A stretch of DNA of 64,000 nt from positions 28,538,620-28,602,619 of the forward strand of contig JBANSL010000010.1 of the NCBI GenBank assembly GCA_037127255.1. Reading direction: 5' to 3'. This DNA comes from Persicaria tinctoria (lineage: Eukaryota; Streptophyta; Magnoliopsida; Caryophyllales; Polygonaceae). Below are positions 1 through 14,079 of this stretch, piece by piece. The notes beneath the pieces were generated by a model. The model saw nothing but the letters and a program-made list of their open reading frames with translations. It ran no database searches and was not told where the DNA came from. Within the stretch, counting starts at the first letter, position 1. Each line of letters begins with the position of its first letter. The position numbers and the translations under genes are program-made.

Positions 1-1
1 A

Positions 2-2540
2 GCTACTGAGTCTGCTACAGCTCCAGCTTTAACAAAGGGGCAGTATGATCAAATCTTGGCCTTCTTGAGTAAGCAAAGCAATGGTGAAGACAATAATATG
101 TTAGTAGGTAACAGTTTTTGTTTTGGTGTACAAGGTAGTGTGTATAACTGGGTGATAGATAGTGGTGCTACACATCACATTTGTCCTAATCTTTCTATGT
201 TTAGTTCTTATAAAGTTTTTAATTTACCCAGTTATATCACTATCCCAAATGGTCATCAATCTAAAATCTGTCATACTGGTTCTATTTGTTTACAAAACAA
301 GATTGTACTTCATGATGTGTTACATGTTCCTGATTTTGCATATAACTTGCTATCTGTTAGGAAATTTGTTAATGATTTAAATGCATACATGTTGTTTACA
401 CCTTCTTGTTGTCTGATCCAGGACCCTTCCATGAACAAGCCACAGGTGCTTGGTGAGGTGTCCAATGGACTCTACTTGACTTCTGTGGATTCCAGTCATG
501 AAATTGTTGATAGAACTGCTTCTAGGATCTTGTCTTCAGCTGTACATGATGATCTTGCTGGAAATATGTTGAGTACTCATGCTTTAAGTGCCGTTTCTCT
601 GGATATGTGGCATTGCAGATTGGGACATGTTCCATTTGATCAAATGTTTCATTTTAGCTTTCTTAAAGATCTAACTAGGAATTCTAAACCTCATGTATGT
701 CATGTTTGTCCTCGTGCAAGACAGCACAGAAACTCTTTCCCTATTAGTTCAATAAAGTTTTTGCATTGTTTTGAGTTGCTACATGTGGATATATGGGGAC
801 CTTACAAGGTTTCAACTCATAATGGATTTAGATATTTTCTTACAATTGTGGATGATTTCTCACGAGCAACTTGGACTCACCTTGTTGCTGCTAAGGGTAC
901 TGTGTTTTCTATATTAAAGACTTTTGTTCAGTTTGTTTTTACTCAATTCAATGCTACTGTAAAGATCATAAGGACAGACAATGGGAGTGAGTTTTGCAGT
1001 TCTGAAGCTCAACAATTTTACTCAGAGAAAGGAATTCTTCATCAAACTACCTGTGTGTATACTCCTCAACAGAATGGGGTGGTTGAACGCAAGCACAAGC
1101 ATTTATTAGAAACAGCTAGAGCTCTCTTATTCCAATCCAAGCTTCCAGTCAAATATTGGGGAGAATGTCTTCTCACTGCCACTCACCTTATTAACAGGTT
1201 TCCTTTGACATCTCTTCAATTCAGAACTCCTTATGAACTTTTATTCAATACATCTCCTGACTATTCAGCTTTAAGGTCTTTTGGATGTTTATGTTTTGTG
1301 AGCACTTTGAAATCTGATAGATCAAAGTTTGACCCTAGAAATTTACCTTGTGTGTTTATTGGATATCCACACGGGCAGAAAGGGTATAAGGTGCTTGATT
1401 TGGCATCTCACAAAATTTTTGTCTCTAGAGATGTCAAGTTTTATGAACACCAGTTCCCATTGCACAAAGTCAACTTTGAAACACAATCACCACTTCCTAA
1501 CATCACCACTGATTTGCCTGAGCATATTTTCTTTCCTAATGCTGAGATTACTGCAGAGAATTTTGCTCCACAGGATAATTCAGGTACTGATCTTGTGATT
1601 GAGCAACCTCAAATACCACATGTTCCTCCTGCTTCACAGACTTCACAAGGTTTGAGGAGATCAACAAGGACTGTCAGAGCACCAACTCACCTGCAAAATT
1701 ACATATGCAATTTTGGCTCTCACCAAGAACAGTTTCCACTTCTATCTGGTTTCACTGATTCCTTTCTTTGTCTTTCAGCTACATTACCTTGCACATATAC
1801 CTTAATTGAGCCTAGATCTTTCACAAAGGCATCTAAAGATCCCAAATGGATTGAGGCCATGAATAAAGAAATTGATGCTCTTGAAATTAACAAAACTTGG
1901 ATTTTAGTTGATCTTCCTGCAGATAAGCAACCCATTGGATGCAAATGGGTTTACAAAATCAAGCTCAAGGCAGATGGATCTATTGAAAGATACAAAGCCC
2001 GACTTGTAGCAAAGGGATACACTCAACAATATGGGATTGATTATGATGAAACTTTCTCACCAGTGGTAAAGTTATCCACTGTAAGAGTTATACTCTCTAT
2101 TGCTCTAAACAAAGGTTGGGATTTATTCCAACTGGACGTCAATAATGCATTTCTTCATGGAGATCTCCATGAAGAAGTGTATATGACTATGCCTCAAGGT
2201 GTTTCAAACCCATCTAATAAGGCCTGTCTTTTGAAAAAAACATTATATGGGTTGAAACAAGCTGCAAGGCAATGGTTTAATAAGCTATACATTACCTTAC
2301 TGGATTTTGGTTTTACTCAGTCAAAGTATGATCCTTCTTTATTTCTTTCACATAAAAATGGTCATTTGACAATAGCTGCTATATATGTAGATGACATTAT
2401 CCTCACAGGTTATGATGTCACTCAAATTACAGCTGTGAAGAGTCACCTACATGACCTCTTCAAGATTAAGGATTTAGGGAGACTCAACTACTTTTTGGGT
2501 ATACAGGTTACACACAGTGATGACTGCATTGTGGTGAGCC
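2..2540 (+). CDS. Copia A gag-pol: protease, integrase, first part of reverse transcriptase
   Basis: The frame is open from the window edge (alanine/threonine linker, end of gag), so there is no start here. Visible in order: aspartic protease motif WVIDSGATHH (~160); GAG-pre-integrase with the His/Cys finger ending CHVCPRARQ; integrase core with HVDIWGP, RTDNGSEF and PQQNGVVERK, so the D, D and E residues are all present; and reverse transcriptase with KWVYKIK, RYKARLVAKG and the catalytic YVDDIILTG (~2385). The frame stops at 2543-2545 only because the inserted LTR supplies a TAA. It encodes the machinery for reverse transcription and integration of the element. The interruption falls between RT and RNase H. 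Confidence 0.93.
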
Positions 2541-5500
2541 TGTAAAGGCCCGGATTTTTAAATCCTAATTCTCGGAAAAAGAAATTAAATATGAATTTAA
2601 ATCGGGCTAACTAAAATCTTTTAAAACGAGTTCCGGCATTATATAGTTGAAAATTTAGAATATGCTTTATCCCGCTCTCATATGCAAAGAAAACATAAAA
2701 TAAAATAAAATGTTTGGAGTTCTTGTTAAACTCGGATTTGGAAATTTGAAGATAGTTTTGAATTGAATCGGAATTAGGTCGAGTGAGCGGGTTTCGAAAC
2801 TTTTATTCCGGGTATTTAAAAATCCTTTTAGGACTCACATGCTTTGTGTTCTTTTCCCCCCACCTTCAAATTCTGCAAGTAGCAGCTCACCATTTTTGTC
2901 CCTTTGCCTGCACCCTCCCACGCCAAGGCCTGCAGAACCTTTCCTCCCTCCTCTCCCCCTCATCCTTTCATTTCATTTCAATTCAAGATAAACACTCTCC
3001 TCCTCATCTGTTCACTCTCTTCTCTCCTTCAAACCGAGCACCACCGAGCCCCTTGTTCTCTGGAATCGCCATAACGCAGCCACACGCCCTCCCCGAAGTC
3101 CGACTATGGAACCCAGCCACCCAAGAGGCCGCCGGAGGCACCCTCACCACCGAAGCACCCCCACCCTCGGACCTTGGATCCACTGCCGCCATAGCAGACC
3201 CCTTCCGTTTGGTTCCGATTCCGAGCATCGCCAACAACTTCTTCCTCCTCTCCCCGTCAAGTAGCAGGAGCTGCCTTCCCCGGCATTCCAGGCGAGACCG
3301 AGCAGCCCAGGAGCAGTCCCGGAGCCGTTAACGTCGACCACCCTTCTCTTTCCTCTACTTTCCGATCCCAAGTCGCGGTAAGGTTTTCTTTCTCCTTTTC
3401 CATCCGAAAACCTTGTAAAGCCACACCTTTATGACCAAGCGCGCTCGATCTAGGTCCGAGGAACGCAGCGCCGCCTCCGACGAGCACGAAGGAACCCCGG
3501 CGAGCTCGACGAACCTCCCCGGCCATCAATGGTGCGTCTCTCGGTGAGCATCCTTCCTCCTCCTTTCTTGTTCAAACTCTGGGTCTTGGTGTCGGGTTGA
3601 GTGGTCTGATGCCCAGTTGTCGCCGGCGAAGCTCTGTCCCCCTCTCTCTCCTCCGTTTCTCTTCCGTCGGAATGAGTCGCAACTCTGTTCTAGGTAATTG
3701 GGAGAGACGGGTTGCTGAGAATCTGAGATCCATTCATTCGTTCTCTATTTGGGCGGGCTTGGGCCTATTCCCTTCTGGATCCGGGTTGAGCTCTTTCAGT
3801 GGGCGGGTCACCCCTTTTCTTTCCGGGTTGGACTGAGTGTTTGGATTCGGGATTGGGCTTTGAATCCGGATCTCTTGGTTTGGGCTTTCCTTTTTGGGTT
3901 GCGATGTTTTAATTGTTGTTACATTGTTATATGTTTATGCTATGCGTTATACTATGTTATTATATACAGTTATTATTATGATTTTGTGATTATATATTTT
4001 CTGAAAAAAAACCAGTATATATTATAAAAGTGTTTAAAATTAGTATTATTTGATATAAATATATTTATGGTATTATGAGGCATTATAATAGACGTTTATT
4101 ACATGATAACGTAGTTAAGTATTATTGCTCTCTAAATGCGGATTGTTAAAACGGATTTATTTTGGCGTTTAGATTAGACAATTATTGTTTGATAAAATAT
4201 TTAACGGGTCTAGGTTTTGAAATAAAAATGCCGGAATTATTTCTATAATATGAATTTGAGAGATTGGTTTTAAAGTTTAAATGTTTAATGTCAGAATTTG
4301 GTTAAGTATGACTTTAAAGGAATTGTTGATTTTCTGAGTTGACTTAACTTGAGATTTATGAGTTTGGGAAATGAGTTTGGAAATATTGTTGGTAAGATTT
4401 ATCGATGGATTTGATTGGAAATGAAATGATTTTGGTTGATGTTGATCACATCGAAAAGGTTTTGGAAAACGGTTTTACTATCGGTTGGTTTTGAGCATGT
4501 TGAGAACTTGAAGTTCGTGTGTATGAATGATGGACCGGTAGCTTATAAAAATGGCTTGATGATAGGTGTGTATTGCTTTTGGATTGCTTTGGACTTGCAT
4601 TTGGGCCCTTGCTTGTATTATCTTGCTGTTCTGCATCTTCAGGTAAGTTCCCTAGGGGGCTTACTCAGGTTGGACATTCATGCCTGTTGTTGCATTTTAT
4701 GTTAGGTGTTGCATATGCATAAAAGCATGCCATGTAGTATCATGTTTAGGTTGCACTAATTGATTGAGCATCTGTTTACTTTGTGCGTTTGAAACAGAAC
4801 GGCCGTTATCTGTGATAGTCCTAGAGTCTTTGCTAGGGTCATAGGGTAGCCCAGCCTCATCGGGTACCCTGAGTCAATCGAGTCATGAACTTCCTTATAT
4901 TATGCCTGCGGGCTTTATTGTGGAGCGGGTTAGGCATGCGTGCCCCCCGATTATGAATGAATGCATTCACGAGCTGGCCAGTCTCCACCTATCGGAAGGG
5001 GTGGAGGTAGGAGAGGGATATGCCACTTGGCATTGTCTTGGGTCCCTTTACAGTATTTCTGCACATTATTATGAACTAGGAGCATGCTAGTGTGTTTGAA
5101 TTTCGTACTGCATTAGAGCATCTTTATTAGGTATAGCACATACTATGTGGCCTCAGCGAGGACTGCCGGTCCCGCATGAGTGGCTCGATCTGACTCATTT
5201 CCCCGTTCTTCTTTTAAAGGTATTCTCTGCAGATTTGAGTGCTCGATGTCTATATGACGGGGTTCCCTGTTGGCGAATCGAAGAATCTGGCTAATATCCT
5301 AATTTAGTAAAATGGTAATTAAACACTCATGCTTTGGTTTTGACCGGTTCTTCCGTGACACTTGTATCTTTACTCTGTTTTCGCCTTACTTCCGTTTGAA
5401 ATGGATTCCGCGACATAGTCTTAGGACAGGTCAAGGGTACCCAACGGCCCTTCGATGTTTTTAGGGTTTGAAATCCCCCTTTATTATTGACCTTAAAATT

Positions 5501-5601
5501 GAATTTGAAACCAGCTCGACCCGTACCTGGATTGCAAGATCCGAACAAAGGGTTTTATCCCTTGAAACGTAACCCGGAAATCATAATTCTGGGCCGTTAC
5601 A
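2541..5601 (+). repeat. 5' LTR of LARD
   Basis: A 3061-bp direct repeat of 10986-14074. It starts TGTAAAGGCCCGG and ends TTCTGGGCCGTTACA. It contains a GC-rich, C-rich tract (about 2840-3540) with incidental open frames (up to 182 codons) preserved in both copies simply because the LTRs are nearly identical. It then has an AT-rich stretch (3900-4300) and a TAAGTTCCCTAGGGGGCTTA block near 4643. A diverged relative lies on the other strand at 54523-55900. Confidence 0.93.
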
Positions 5602-5604
5602 AAG

Positions 5605-5618
5605 ATGGTATCAGAGCC
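5605..5618 (+). other. LARD primer-binding site (initiator-Met tRNA)
   Basis: TGGTATCAGAGCCG starts three bases after the 5' LTR end. This is the standard plant complement to the 3' end of initiator methionine tRNA, used to prime minus-strand DNA. Confidence 0.9.
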
Positions 5619-8600
5619 GAGGTTGTGCAATTCGGGTACAAAAGGATCGAGTGTATGTTTTGGAAAATCGCCCATGAATTTCGAAGGATTTGGAAGTCTT
5701 TTAAAGGGGCAAAATGAACTTAAGATGCCTAACCGAAATTGGACTAAGTAATGAACTCGACTTGTAATAAAAGAGGAACACCGACCAAAAAGGGGACGCG
5801 AGTGGGTAGTAAATGCGCTAGACCACCCCTATTGGGTGTAGTTGGGAACGGTAGGCGAAATATCAGCTTGTTCTTTACAGATGGGTTGGGAGAATCAAGA
5901 GATCATTATGAGTGTTATTAACCGATTCTGTGCTGAGTGCTTGCTATGCTAGAGATCTGATTTGGTATGCCTAACAATGAGTTGTGTGTTGACTGACCTG
6001 TGCAAACGAGATAGCGGGAGTGCCTTTATTTCTACATTGTCAAACCCAGCTTGTGTAAAACAACCCCTTCCACTACGTTGTTAACCCATTGACGGGCCTA
6101 TCTAGCTTTTTCTTGGATGCCAGTGTCTTCCACGGGGAATTGGGTTGGTAAACACATTGTGTCGGGAATTATGGTTGGATATTAAGTTGTCTGAGTGAGT
6201 GTTGGGAGTTCTTGATGTCACTTGAGTTAGAAGTAAGGTGTTTATGGGGCTGTCTTTCCTTATTCTTAGTATAATCAACTAGTGTCTTCATGCCATGAAG
6301 AGTCATACCAAAGTCCCACGGGGAAGAGGGGTGATGAGTCGGTTGGAAAAGTCAATGGTTGCCCTTAGGAATCTCTGTTCGGTTGTAATGGTGGCTCTCT
6401 CTGAATTTCATGACATAATATGATTAGTTATATTGCTTAGGTCTAGTGTTATGTCTTACTTTCTATCATGATTACATGTTGTCATAACATGTCTACTTGG
6501 CCTATTGTGTTGACTTGATTAATGATTGAATGGAAGAGTGAGCTGCATGAAGTGAATCTATCTCTACTAGGTTCATGATAGTGTGATTGATTAGAAGCAT
6601 AAACCACATTATATGAACCTACATGATAGTTGTTTCTCCTGTGTTAGGGCCATGATAGTGTGATAAAATCTTCTTCGTATGAATGCCTGTAAATGATCTC
6701 TTTATCATACTAGCTAATGACGCGTCGACGCTCCTTATTCCTTTTGTGACAAGAACCTATAGCATGCCTATCTATTTTGTATTTGTCAGATTAACTGTTG
6801 CTGATTATTTTGCACTTGATATTGTTGTGTGTTACTTGTGTTGAAGAGAGAATATTTGGTATAATTGAGTCTCGAGGAATGCATGTTTTATCCTAGTATG
6901 TGTTGATTTGAGCTCATGCCCCGTATTCTAGCTATATTGCCATTACTTAAACTCATGTTATACATCGTAAAAACTTCCTCATGTTTCTAGATTGTTGGAA
7001 TGTGATTGAATTGATTTCTGGCGTATCGCCATGATTAGTTGCATGTATGTATCGCGTGTTATGTTGAGTCATTAGTATCATGTAGGGCCTTTGATCATGA
7101 CTTGTGCGAATTATACCTTGCCTACACTACTGTTGATTCTCTCTCGAGCTAGGCCCTTGATAGTGTGTTTCTTCCCTCTTGTTGTCCTCATAAAATGTTT
7201 TACTCATCCTGATTGGATTAATGTTGAATTCGATGACTGTCTTGCTTAATTTCTGTGATGCTTGATCCTAGCATGCTTACATGTTATCGCTTGGTAGTAT
7301 TTCCCCTATTTCTCCATGATATCACATCGTGCTTACATGAATGTATGACTTGACACCTCGCATGATCACACACCACACTATATCATGATTTCGCATACGC
7401 ATGACGAATAAATATTAGAATGGATCTTGTTGAATTGCCTTGATTGTATTCTTATTGATATGTACTAATAGTATCACGTAGGGCTTATGTTTTCCAATAT
7501 TACTCGCTAAATGATTACATGTCGTGCTTGTTCTATAATGTGATAGTTATTGGACCATTATGTGCCCTATAACAGTTCATTCCCAGCATGATTATACTCT
7601 ATTGCTGGTGATGCCCTCCTTGTTACTCCCTGTAATGATGCCTTATCACGTATCGCTGGCATTGTGTAGGATCTATGCTTTCTAAATGTGTTCCGTTGTG
7701 TGATTACATGCCGTTTTCAACCTATTATGCGATCATTGTTGCCGGATGTGATAGTTATTATGCTGCTTTTATATGTTCTCGTATGACGCTTAGCCTGATC
7801 GTTATGCCATATCTCGCCATGCTATAGTTGACCTTCCCTGTTGCTGCATGCACTATGCTTGTACATTCGTTCATATATATAACATTTTTCATCCTCATTA
7901 AATATCGCATGACTTTGAATCTTGCATGATCATTACTGGTTCCGCATATCTTGCTTGAAGTTGTTAAGCGTCTCTGCTTCCATGGAATAATAGATCGTTA
8001 ACTTGTCTCGCATGAATCCGTGTAAGACTCGATTATGTCCTTTGGAATGAATATGCATGTTGTTCTCCTTGAGATAGGTACGTGTTAGTGTGGATGAATG
8101 TCACTGATGTGCTCCATGACGAATTCATTTTACTCGCCACAATTGTAACCTAATAGACTTCCATAAGGGTGTTGTTGCTCTTCCCAGGTCAGAGTCTTGT
8201 CGTTAGTCTTGTCATCTTTAGTATTGATCTGTGTTTGTCTCTGAGATGAACATTGGGTTGTCCGTCCCTGTCACTCCCCTATCTCCACTAACTTGGACCC
8301 TGCGCGATACATTCGACAAGCGACCGCATGGAAGAGGGAACGAAAAATTAGATAGCGATAGAGCAGTGCAGCGGAAGCGTGGGCCCATAACCCACGGGCC
8401 TCAGGACCAATGATGTCGGCGGAACGAGCACGCATCAAGAATAGCGGATACTGAGTACGACATGACTTGCAAGCGAGAGTGTCCTTTGTTCGAATTGCTA
8501 ATTCTTCTGAATTTGTTGGTGACGATATTGCACTAACCTGACGATGAGATTTACATGTTGATGTGCTGACTTGGTAAGGATTGTTGTCTGATTGTTTGTT

Positions 8601-10970
8601 GTCTGTGATGGTATGATTTTACGCCTTATAGTCCTAATATGCCATGAACCATGATGCCTTTATGTGTTGATACTCTGAGTTGCTAAGCATGATCTAAATT
8701 ACTGTACCTATAAAAGTATGAACTGCAAATGCTGAACACCTGAATTGTTTATCTTCTGAGGTTATGATGCAACTTGCTATCTTGAATTGATTATGTGCAC
8801 ATATAATGATTTGTAATAATGATTGAGCTTGATGGTAAACTGAGACTTGTTGACATAGTTGCAATAATTGATTATGAACCCATGATGTTATGTGTATGAA
8901 TGCTAGTTGCATGATGTAGACCTTATGTTTGATGATTTTCATGATTGCTTCTCCCTTAAACCTGTGGGTGAGGTCATTTGGTAGAGTGGTGAAAGAATTT
9001 AAGCGGTTAGGATGAACGATGATATTATGAGGTAAGTCGCGAGAGAGGGATGTTGACTGAGGTAAGATTAAGTGAGTTTTGGGATGTACATGAGACAATA
9101 CTTGGTGGTTTCCGATGAGCTTTTGGGTGATGCTTGTGATGTCTTGGGTAGTAAGAGAAGTGTAAGAAATGACTTTTGAGAGCATTGAGAACATAGAACG
9201 AGAGGGTACTCGGGTGTGCAGTTAGAGATAGGAGTTGGGTTGTTATAGGTGGATGTTGTGGTATTGATTGGCGGAAGGAGGGGTAAGATTTGAGCATCGA
9301 GATGAATTGGGATTTCTCCGGAGAATTTTTGTTGGAGTTGACGTTAGCGAGTCTAGAAGAGGATTAGTCTTGGCTTGAGAGTGGAGATGGGCGAGTGGGG
9401 ATTCTGTTTTATTTTGACTGGTAGGATGTGAGGATTTTCTTGATGATGTGATTTATTTATATTTGTTGGCATGATGTTAGATAATAACCATGATGTATCT
9501 GATATGGAATGATATTACATGTTGTTATGCAATACTGAAATTTAGTTGGTAGTGACAAATGTTATCATGATATATTGCTGCTCTGCTATGTTGTTTTAGA
9601 AGCATGATAGGATGTGTTGTGATATGATACATGAGATAATGTTGTGTTATTATATGGTTGGCAAGCATGGTTATTGATATATTAAATGATGAATATGACT
9701 TAGAGCATGAATATGACTTGTATATATATGAGATAATAGTGCATGTCTGCCTAATAACTAAATGATCGTTATATGGTGTTGTGACGAATTGAGATGATAT
9801 CTGGAGAGCATGTTGACATTTTGATGTTGATATACTGCTTGATCTTCCCTTTTGTGAATCTTAATAGCATGACCTTGTTTGTATGGATGTGGTTATAATT
9901 AGTTTTGTTTTATTGGCTTATGATGAAATTCTGTTGTGGCTAACCTTGCAAATACAAATGTTTGACGTGATAAATCTGTTATGATAATGCTGAATAGAAA
10001 TTGGATAGGATGACTATGTGAATTTATGCGTTAAATGAGATCCCTTGTTGTGACTGACCCTACTATGATTGCGGTGTTGATATGCGATAGTGAGATACCT
10101 TTTATGATTTATGGTGTGATGTCGAGACGTTGTTATGATCTTGATATGTTGTTGAGATGCACCTTATAACCTTTAGTGTGATTTCGAGATGCTTGATGTG
10201 ATCTTGTGACACTCTGTGGGTACATGGTTGAGACTTGTCGTATGATGTGTTGGTTTGGTTGGTTTAAGATGTTATGCATTTGTTATGACGTATGAATCTT
10301 GCTTGAATGGAGATTGATGGATTGATTTGATTCTGGAAACTAGGAAGAGAATATGGGATTAGCCCTTAGAGGTGGATGATTCCACCTCCTGATTTCTAAA
10401 TTTGATTGATTGATATGCGGGAAACTGATTTGGTTTGGGGAGATTTTTGACAAAATCTTGAGTTAAAGGGATTTGACTTGTTTTGGTGCAAAGTTCTTGG
10501 TTAAACGCCTTATTTGAAGATTTTGAACGATATAGAAGGGAAATAACTGGTTTTTAAAGAATAAACGTTATCGACGGTTTCAACGATTTTGAGGCTAATC
10601 TTTTCCACTTGCTGAATCCCTTTTTGAGAATTTTTACACCCGGGCTTATATTATAACGCCTCACGAAGTGGATACAAACATTTTATAGGGGCGCATATAA
10701 AATGCTTGCTAAGACCTAGTAGAGACGCTATGATTGCTTTTTGAGTTATAATGTGACCGAAAGGTCGGGGTAAGGGTGTGATAGGGGCCCATATCACATA
10801 CTTGCTACGACCATTTGAGAATGTTATGATCACGTCAAGGGTGCTGTGAGGGTCTCATACGGGCCCCTATGAGATGCTTACAGAATCAATGACATGATCC
10901 TTGGACTCACCAATTTAAAACTTCATCCCCATGTTTTAGAGTGATTTTAGTCTCGAGGACGAGACTTATT
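5619..10970 (+). other. LARD internal domain, non-coding
   Basis: About 5.35 kb with no open frame that looks like a retroelement protein. The frames present are short and without recognisable domains. The sequence is T/G-rich with recurring CATGAT, GATGTG and TGATATG words, most densely at 8600-10300, but no regular tandem unit. I see no gag, protease, RT or integrase remnant on either strand. Any function would be in cis (packaging, dimerisation, priming). Confidence 0.8.
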
Positions 10971-10985
10971 TTTAGAGGTGGATGA
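10971..10985 (+). other. LARD polypurine tract
   Basis: The purine-rich run around AGAGGTGGATGA lies immediately before the 3' LTR TGTAAAGG and is preceded by CGAGGACGAG. This is the expected plus-strand priming site. Confidence 0.75.
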
Positions 10986-13900
10986 TGTAAAGGCCCGCTC
11001 TCATATGCATTTAAATATGAATTTAAATCGGGTTAACTAAATTCTCGGAAAAAGAAATTAAATATGAATTTAAATCGGGTTAACTAAAATCTTTTAAAAC
11101 GAGTTCCGGCATTATATAGTTGAAAATTTAGAATATGCTTTATCCCGCTCTCATATGCAAAGAAAACATAAAATAAAATAAAATGTTTGGAGTTCTTGTT
11201 AAACTCGGATTTGGAAATTTGAAGATCGTTTTGAATTGAATCGGAATTAGGTCGAGTGAGCGGGTTTCGAAACTTTTATTCCGGGTATTTAAAAATCCTT
11301 TTAGGACTCACATGCTTTGTGTTCTTTTCCCCCCACCTTCAAATTCTGCAAGTAGCAGCTCACCATTTTTGTCCCTTTGCCTGCACCCTCCCACGCCAAG
11401 GCCTGCAGAACCTTTCCTCCCTCCTCTCCCCCTCATCCTTTCATTTCATTTCAATTCAAGATAAACACTCTCCTCCTCATCTGTTCACTCTCTTCTCTCC
11501 TTCAAACCGAGCACCACCGAGCCCCTTGTTCTCTGGAATCGCCAAAACGCAGCCACACGCCCTCCCCGAAGTCCGACTATGGAACCCAGCCACCCAAGAG
11601 GCCGCCGGAGGCACCCTCACCACCGAAGCACCCCCACCCTCGGACCTTGGATCCACTGCCGCCATAGCAGACCCCTTCCGTTTGGTTCCGATTCCGAGCA
11701 TCGCCAACAACTTCTTCCTCCTCTCCCCGTCAAGTAGCAGGAGCTGCCTTCCCCAGCATTCCAGGCGAGACCGAGCAGCCCAGGAGCAGTCCCGGAGCCG
11801 TTAACGTCGACCACCCTTCTCTTTCCTCTACTTTCCGATCCCAAGTCGCGGTAAGGTTTTCTTTCTCCTTTTCCATCCGAAAACCTTGTAAAGCCACACC
11901 TTTATGACCAAGCGCGCTCGATCTAGGTCCGAGGAACGCAGCGCCGCCTCCGACGAGCACGAAGGAACCCCGGCGAGGTCGACGAACCTCCCCGGCCATC
12001 AATGGTGCGTCTCTCGGTGAGCATCCTTCCTCCTCCTTTCTTGTTCAAACTCTGGGTCTTGGTGTCGGGTTGAGTGGTCTGATGCCCAGTTGTCGCCGAC
12101 GAAGCTCTGTCCCCCTCTCTCTCCTCCGTTTCTCTTCCGTCGGAATGAGTCGCAACTCTGTTCTAGGTAATTGGGAGAGACGGGTTGCTGAGAATCTGAG
12201 ATCCATTCCTTCGTTCTCTATTTGGGCGGGCTTGGGCCTATTCCCTTCTGGATCCGGGTTGAGCTCTTTCAGTGGGCGGGTCACCCCTTTTCTTTCCGGG
12301 TTGGACTGAGTGTTTGGATTCGGGATTGGGCTTTGAATCCGGATCTCTTGGTTTGGGCTTTCCTTTTTGGGTTGCGATGTTTTAATTGTTGTTACATTGT
12401 TATATGTTTATGCTATGCGTTATACTATGTTATTATATACAGTTATTATTATGATTTTGTGATTATATATTTTCTGAAAAAAAATCAGTATATATTATAA
12501 AATTGTTTAAAATTAGTATTATTTGATATAAATATATTTATGGTATTATGAGGCATTATAATAGACGTTTATTACATGATAACGTAGTTAAGTATTATTG
12601 CTCTCTAAATGCGGATTGTTAAAACGGATTTATTTTGGCGTTTAGATTAGACAATTATTGTTTGATAAAATATTTAACGGGTCTAGGTTTTGAAATAAAA
12701 ATGCCGGAATTATTTCTATAATATGAATTTGAGAGATTGGTTTTAAAGTTTAAATGTTTAATGTCAGAATTTGGTTAAGTATGACTTTAAAGGAATTGTT
12801 GATTTTCTGAGTTGACTTAACTTGAGATTTATGAGTTTGGGAAATGAGTTTGGAAATATTGTTGGTAAGATTTATCGATGGATTTGATTGGAAATGAAAT
12901 GATTTTGGTTGATGTTGATCACATCGAAAAGGTTTTGGAAAACGGTTTTACTATCGGTTGGTTTTGAGCATGTTGAGAACTTGAAGTTCGTGTGTATGAA
13001 TGATGGACCGGTAGCTTATAAAAATGGCTTGATGATAGGTGTGTATTGCTTTTGGATTGCTTTGGACTTGCATTTGGGCCCTTGCTTGTATTATCTTGCT
13101 GTTCTGCATCTTCAGGTAAGTTCCCTAGGGGGCTTACTCAGGTTGGACATTCATGCCTGTTGTTGCATTTTATGTTAGGTGTTGCATATGCATAAAAGCA
13201 TGCCATGTAGTATCATGTTTAGGTTGCACTAATTGATTGAGCATCTGTTTACTTTGTGCGTTTGAAACAGAACGGCCGTTATCTGTGATAGTCCTAGAGT
13301 CTTTGCTAGGGTCATAGGGTAGCCCAGCCTCATCGGGTACCCTGAGTCAATCGAGTCATGAACTTCCTTATATTATGCCTGCGGGCTTTATTGTGGAGCG
13401 GGTTAGGCATGCGTGCCCCCCGATTATGAATGAATGCATTCACGAGCTGGCCAGTCTCCACCTATCGGAAGGGGTGGAGGTAGGAGAGGGATATGCCACT
13501 TGGCATTGTCTTGGGTCCCTTTACAGTATTTCTGCACATTATTATGAACTAGGAGCATGCTAGTGTGTTTGAATTTCGTACTGCATTAGAGCATCTTTAT
13601 TAGGTATAGCACATACTATGTGGCCTCAGCGAGGACTGCCGGTCCCGCATGAGTGGCTCGATCTGACTCATTTCCCCGTTCTTCTTTTAAAGGTATTCTC
13701 TGCAGATTTGAGTGCTCGATGTCTATATGACGGGGTTCCCTGTTGGCGAATCGAAGAATCTGGCTAATATCCTAATTTAGTAAAATGGTAATTAAACACT
13801 CATGCTTTGGTTTTGACCGGTTCTTCCGTGACACTTGTATCTTTACTCTGTTTTCGCCTTACTTCCGTTTGAAATGGATTCCGCGACATAGTCTTAGGAC

Positions 13901-14074
13901 AGGTCAAGGGTACCCAACGGCCCTTCGATGTTTTTAGGGTTTGAAATCCCCCTTTATTATTGACCTTAAAATTGAATTTGAAACCAGCTCGACCCGTACC
14001 TGGATTGCAAGATCCGAACAAGGGGTTTTATCCCTTGAAACGTAACCCGGAAATCATAATTCTGGGCCGTTACA
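10986..14074 (+). repeat. 3' LTR of LARD
   Basis: A 3089-bp repeat of 2541-5601. After the first 12 shared bases (TGTAAAGGCCCG) the next ~40 nt differ from the 5' LTR and are made of words found further inside the LTR (CTCTCATATGCA, then a TTTAAATATGAATTTAAATC block). Full identity resumes at ATTCTCGG. It ends GGGCCGTTACA at the GAGCC duplication. Confidence 0.93.
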
Positions 14075-14079
14075 GAGCC

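Larger units (their letters stand above)
2541..14074 (+). mobile_element. LARD: large non-autonomous LTR retrotransposon inserted in copia A
   Basis: It is flanked by a perfect 5-bp duplication GAGCC (2536-2540 and 14075-14079). The ends are TGTAAAGGCCC and GGGCCGTTACA. It has two LTRs of about 3.06 and 3.09 kb that differ at roughly ten scattered bases plus a rearranged first ~40 nt in the 3' copy. There is a tRNA-iMet primer site, a purine tract, and a 5.4-kb interior with no protein resembling gag or pol. This matches the LARD definition. LTR size, the TGTAA start and the GAGGACGAG...GAGGTGGATGA tail suggest derivation from a Ty3/gypsy chromovirus (Tekay/Del-like); that is inference. It must be mobilised in trans. 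Confidence 0.92.

Noticed and set aside
2783..3331. 182-codon open frame, identical in 11256-11804
   Set aside because: It lies inside the LARD LTRs, starts at a non-ATG codon, has no domain, and is duplicated only because the LTRs are. Low-complexity Ser/Pro composition follows from C-rich DNA.
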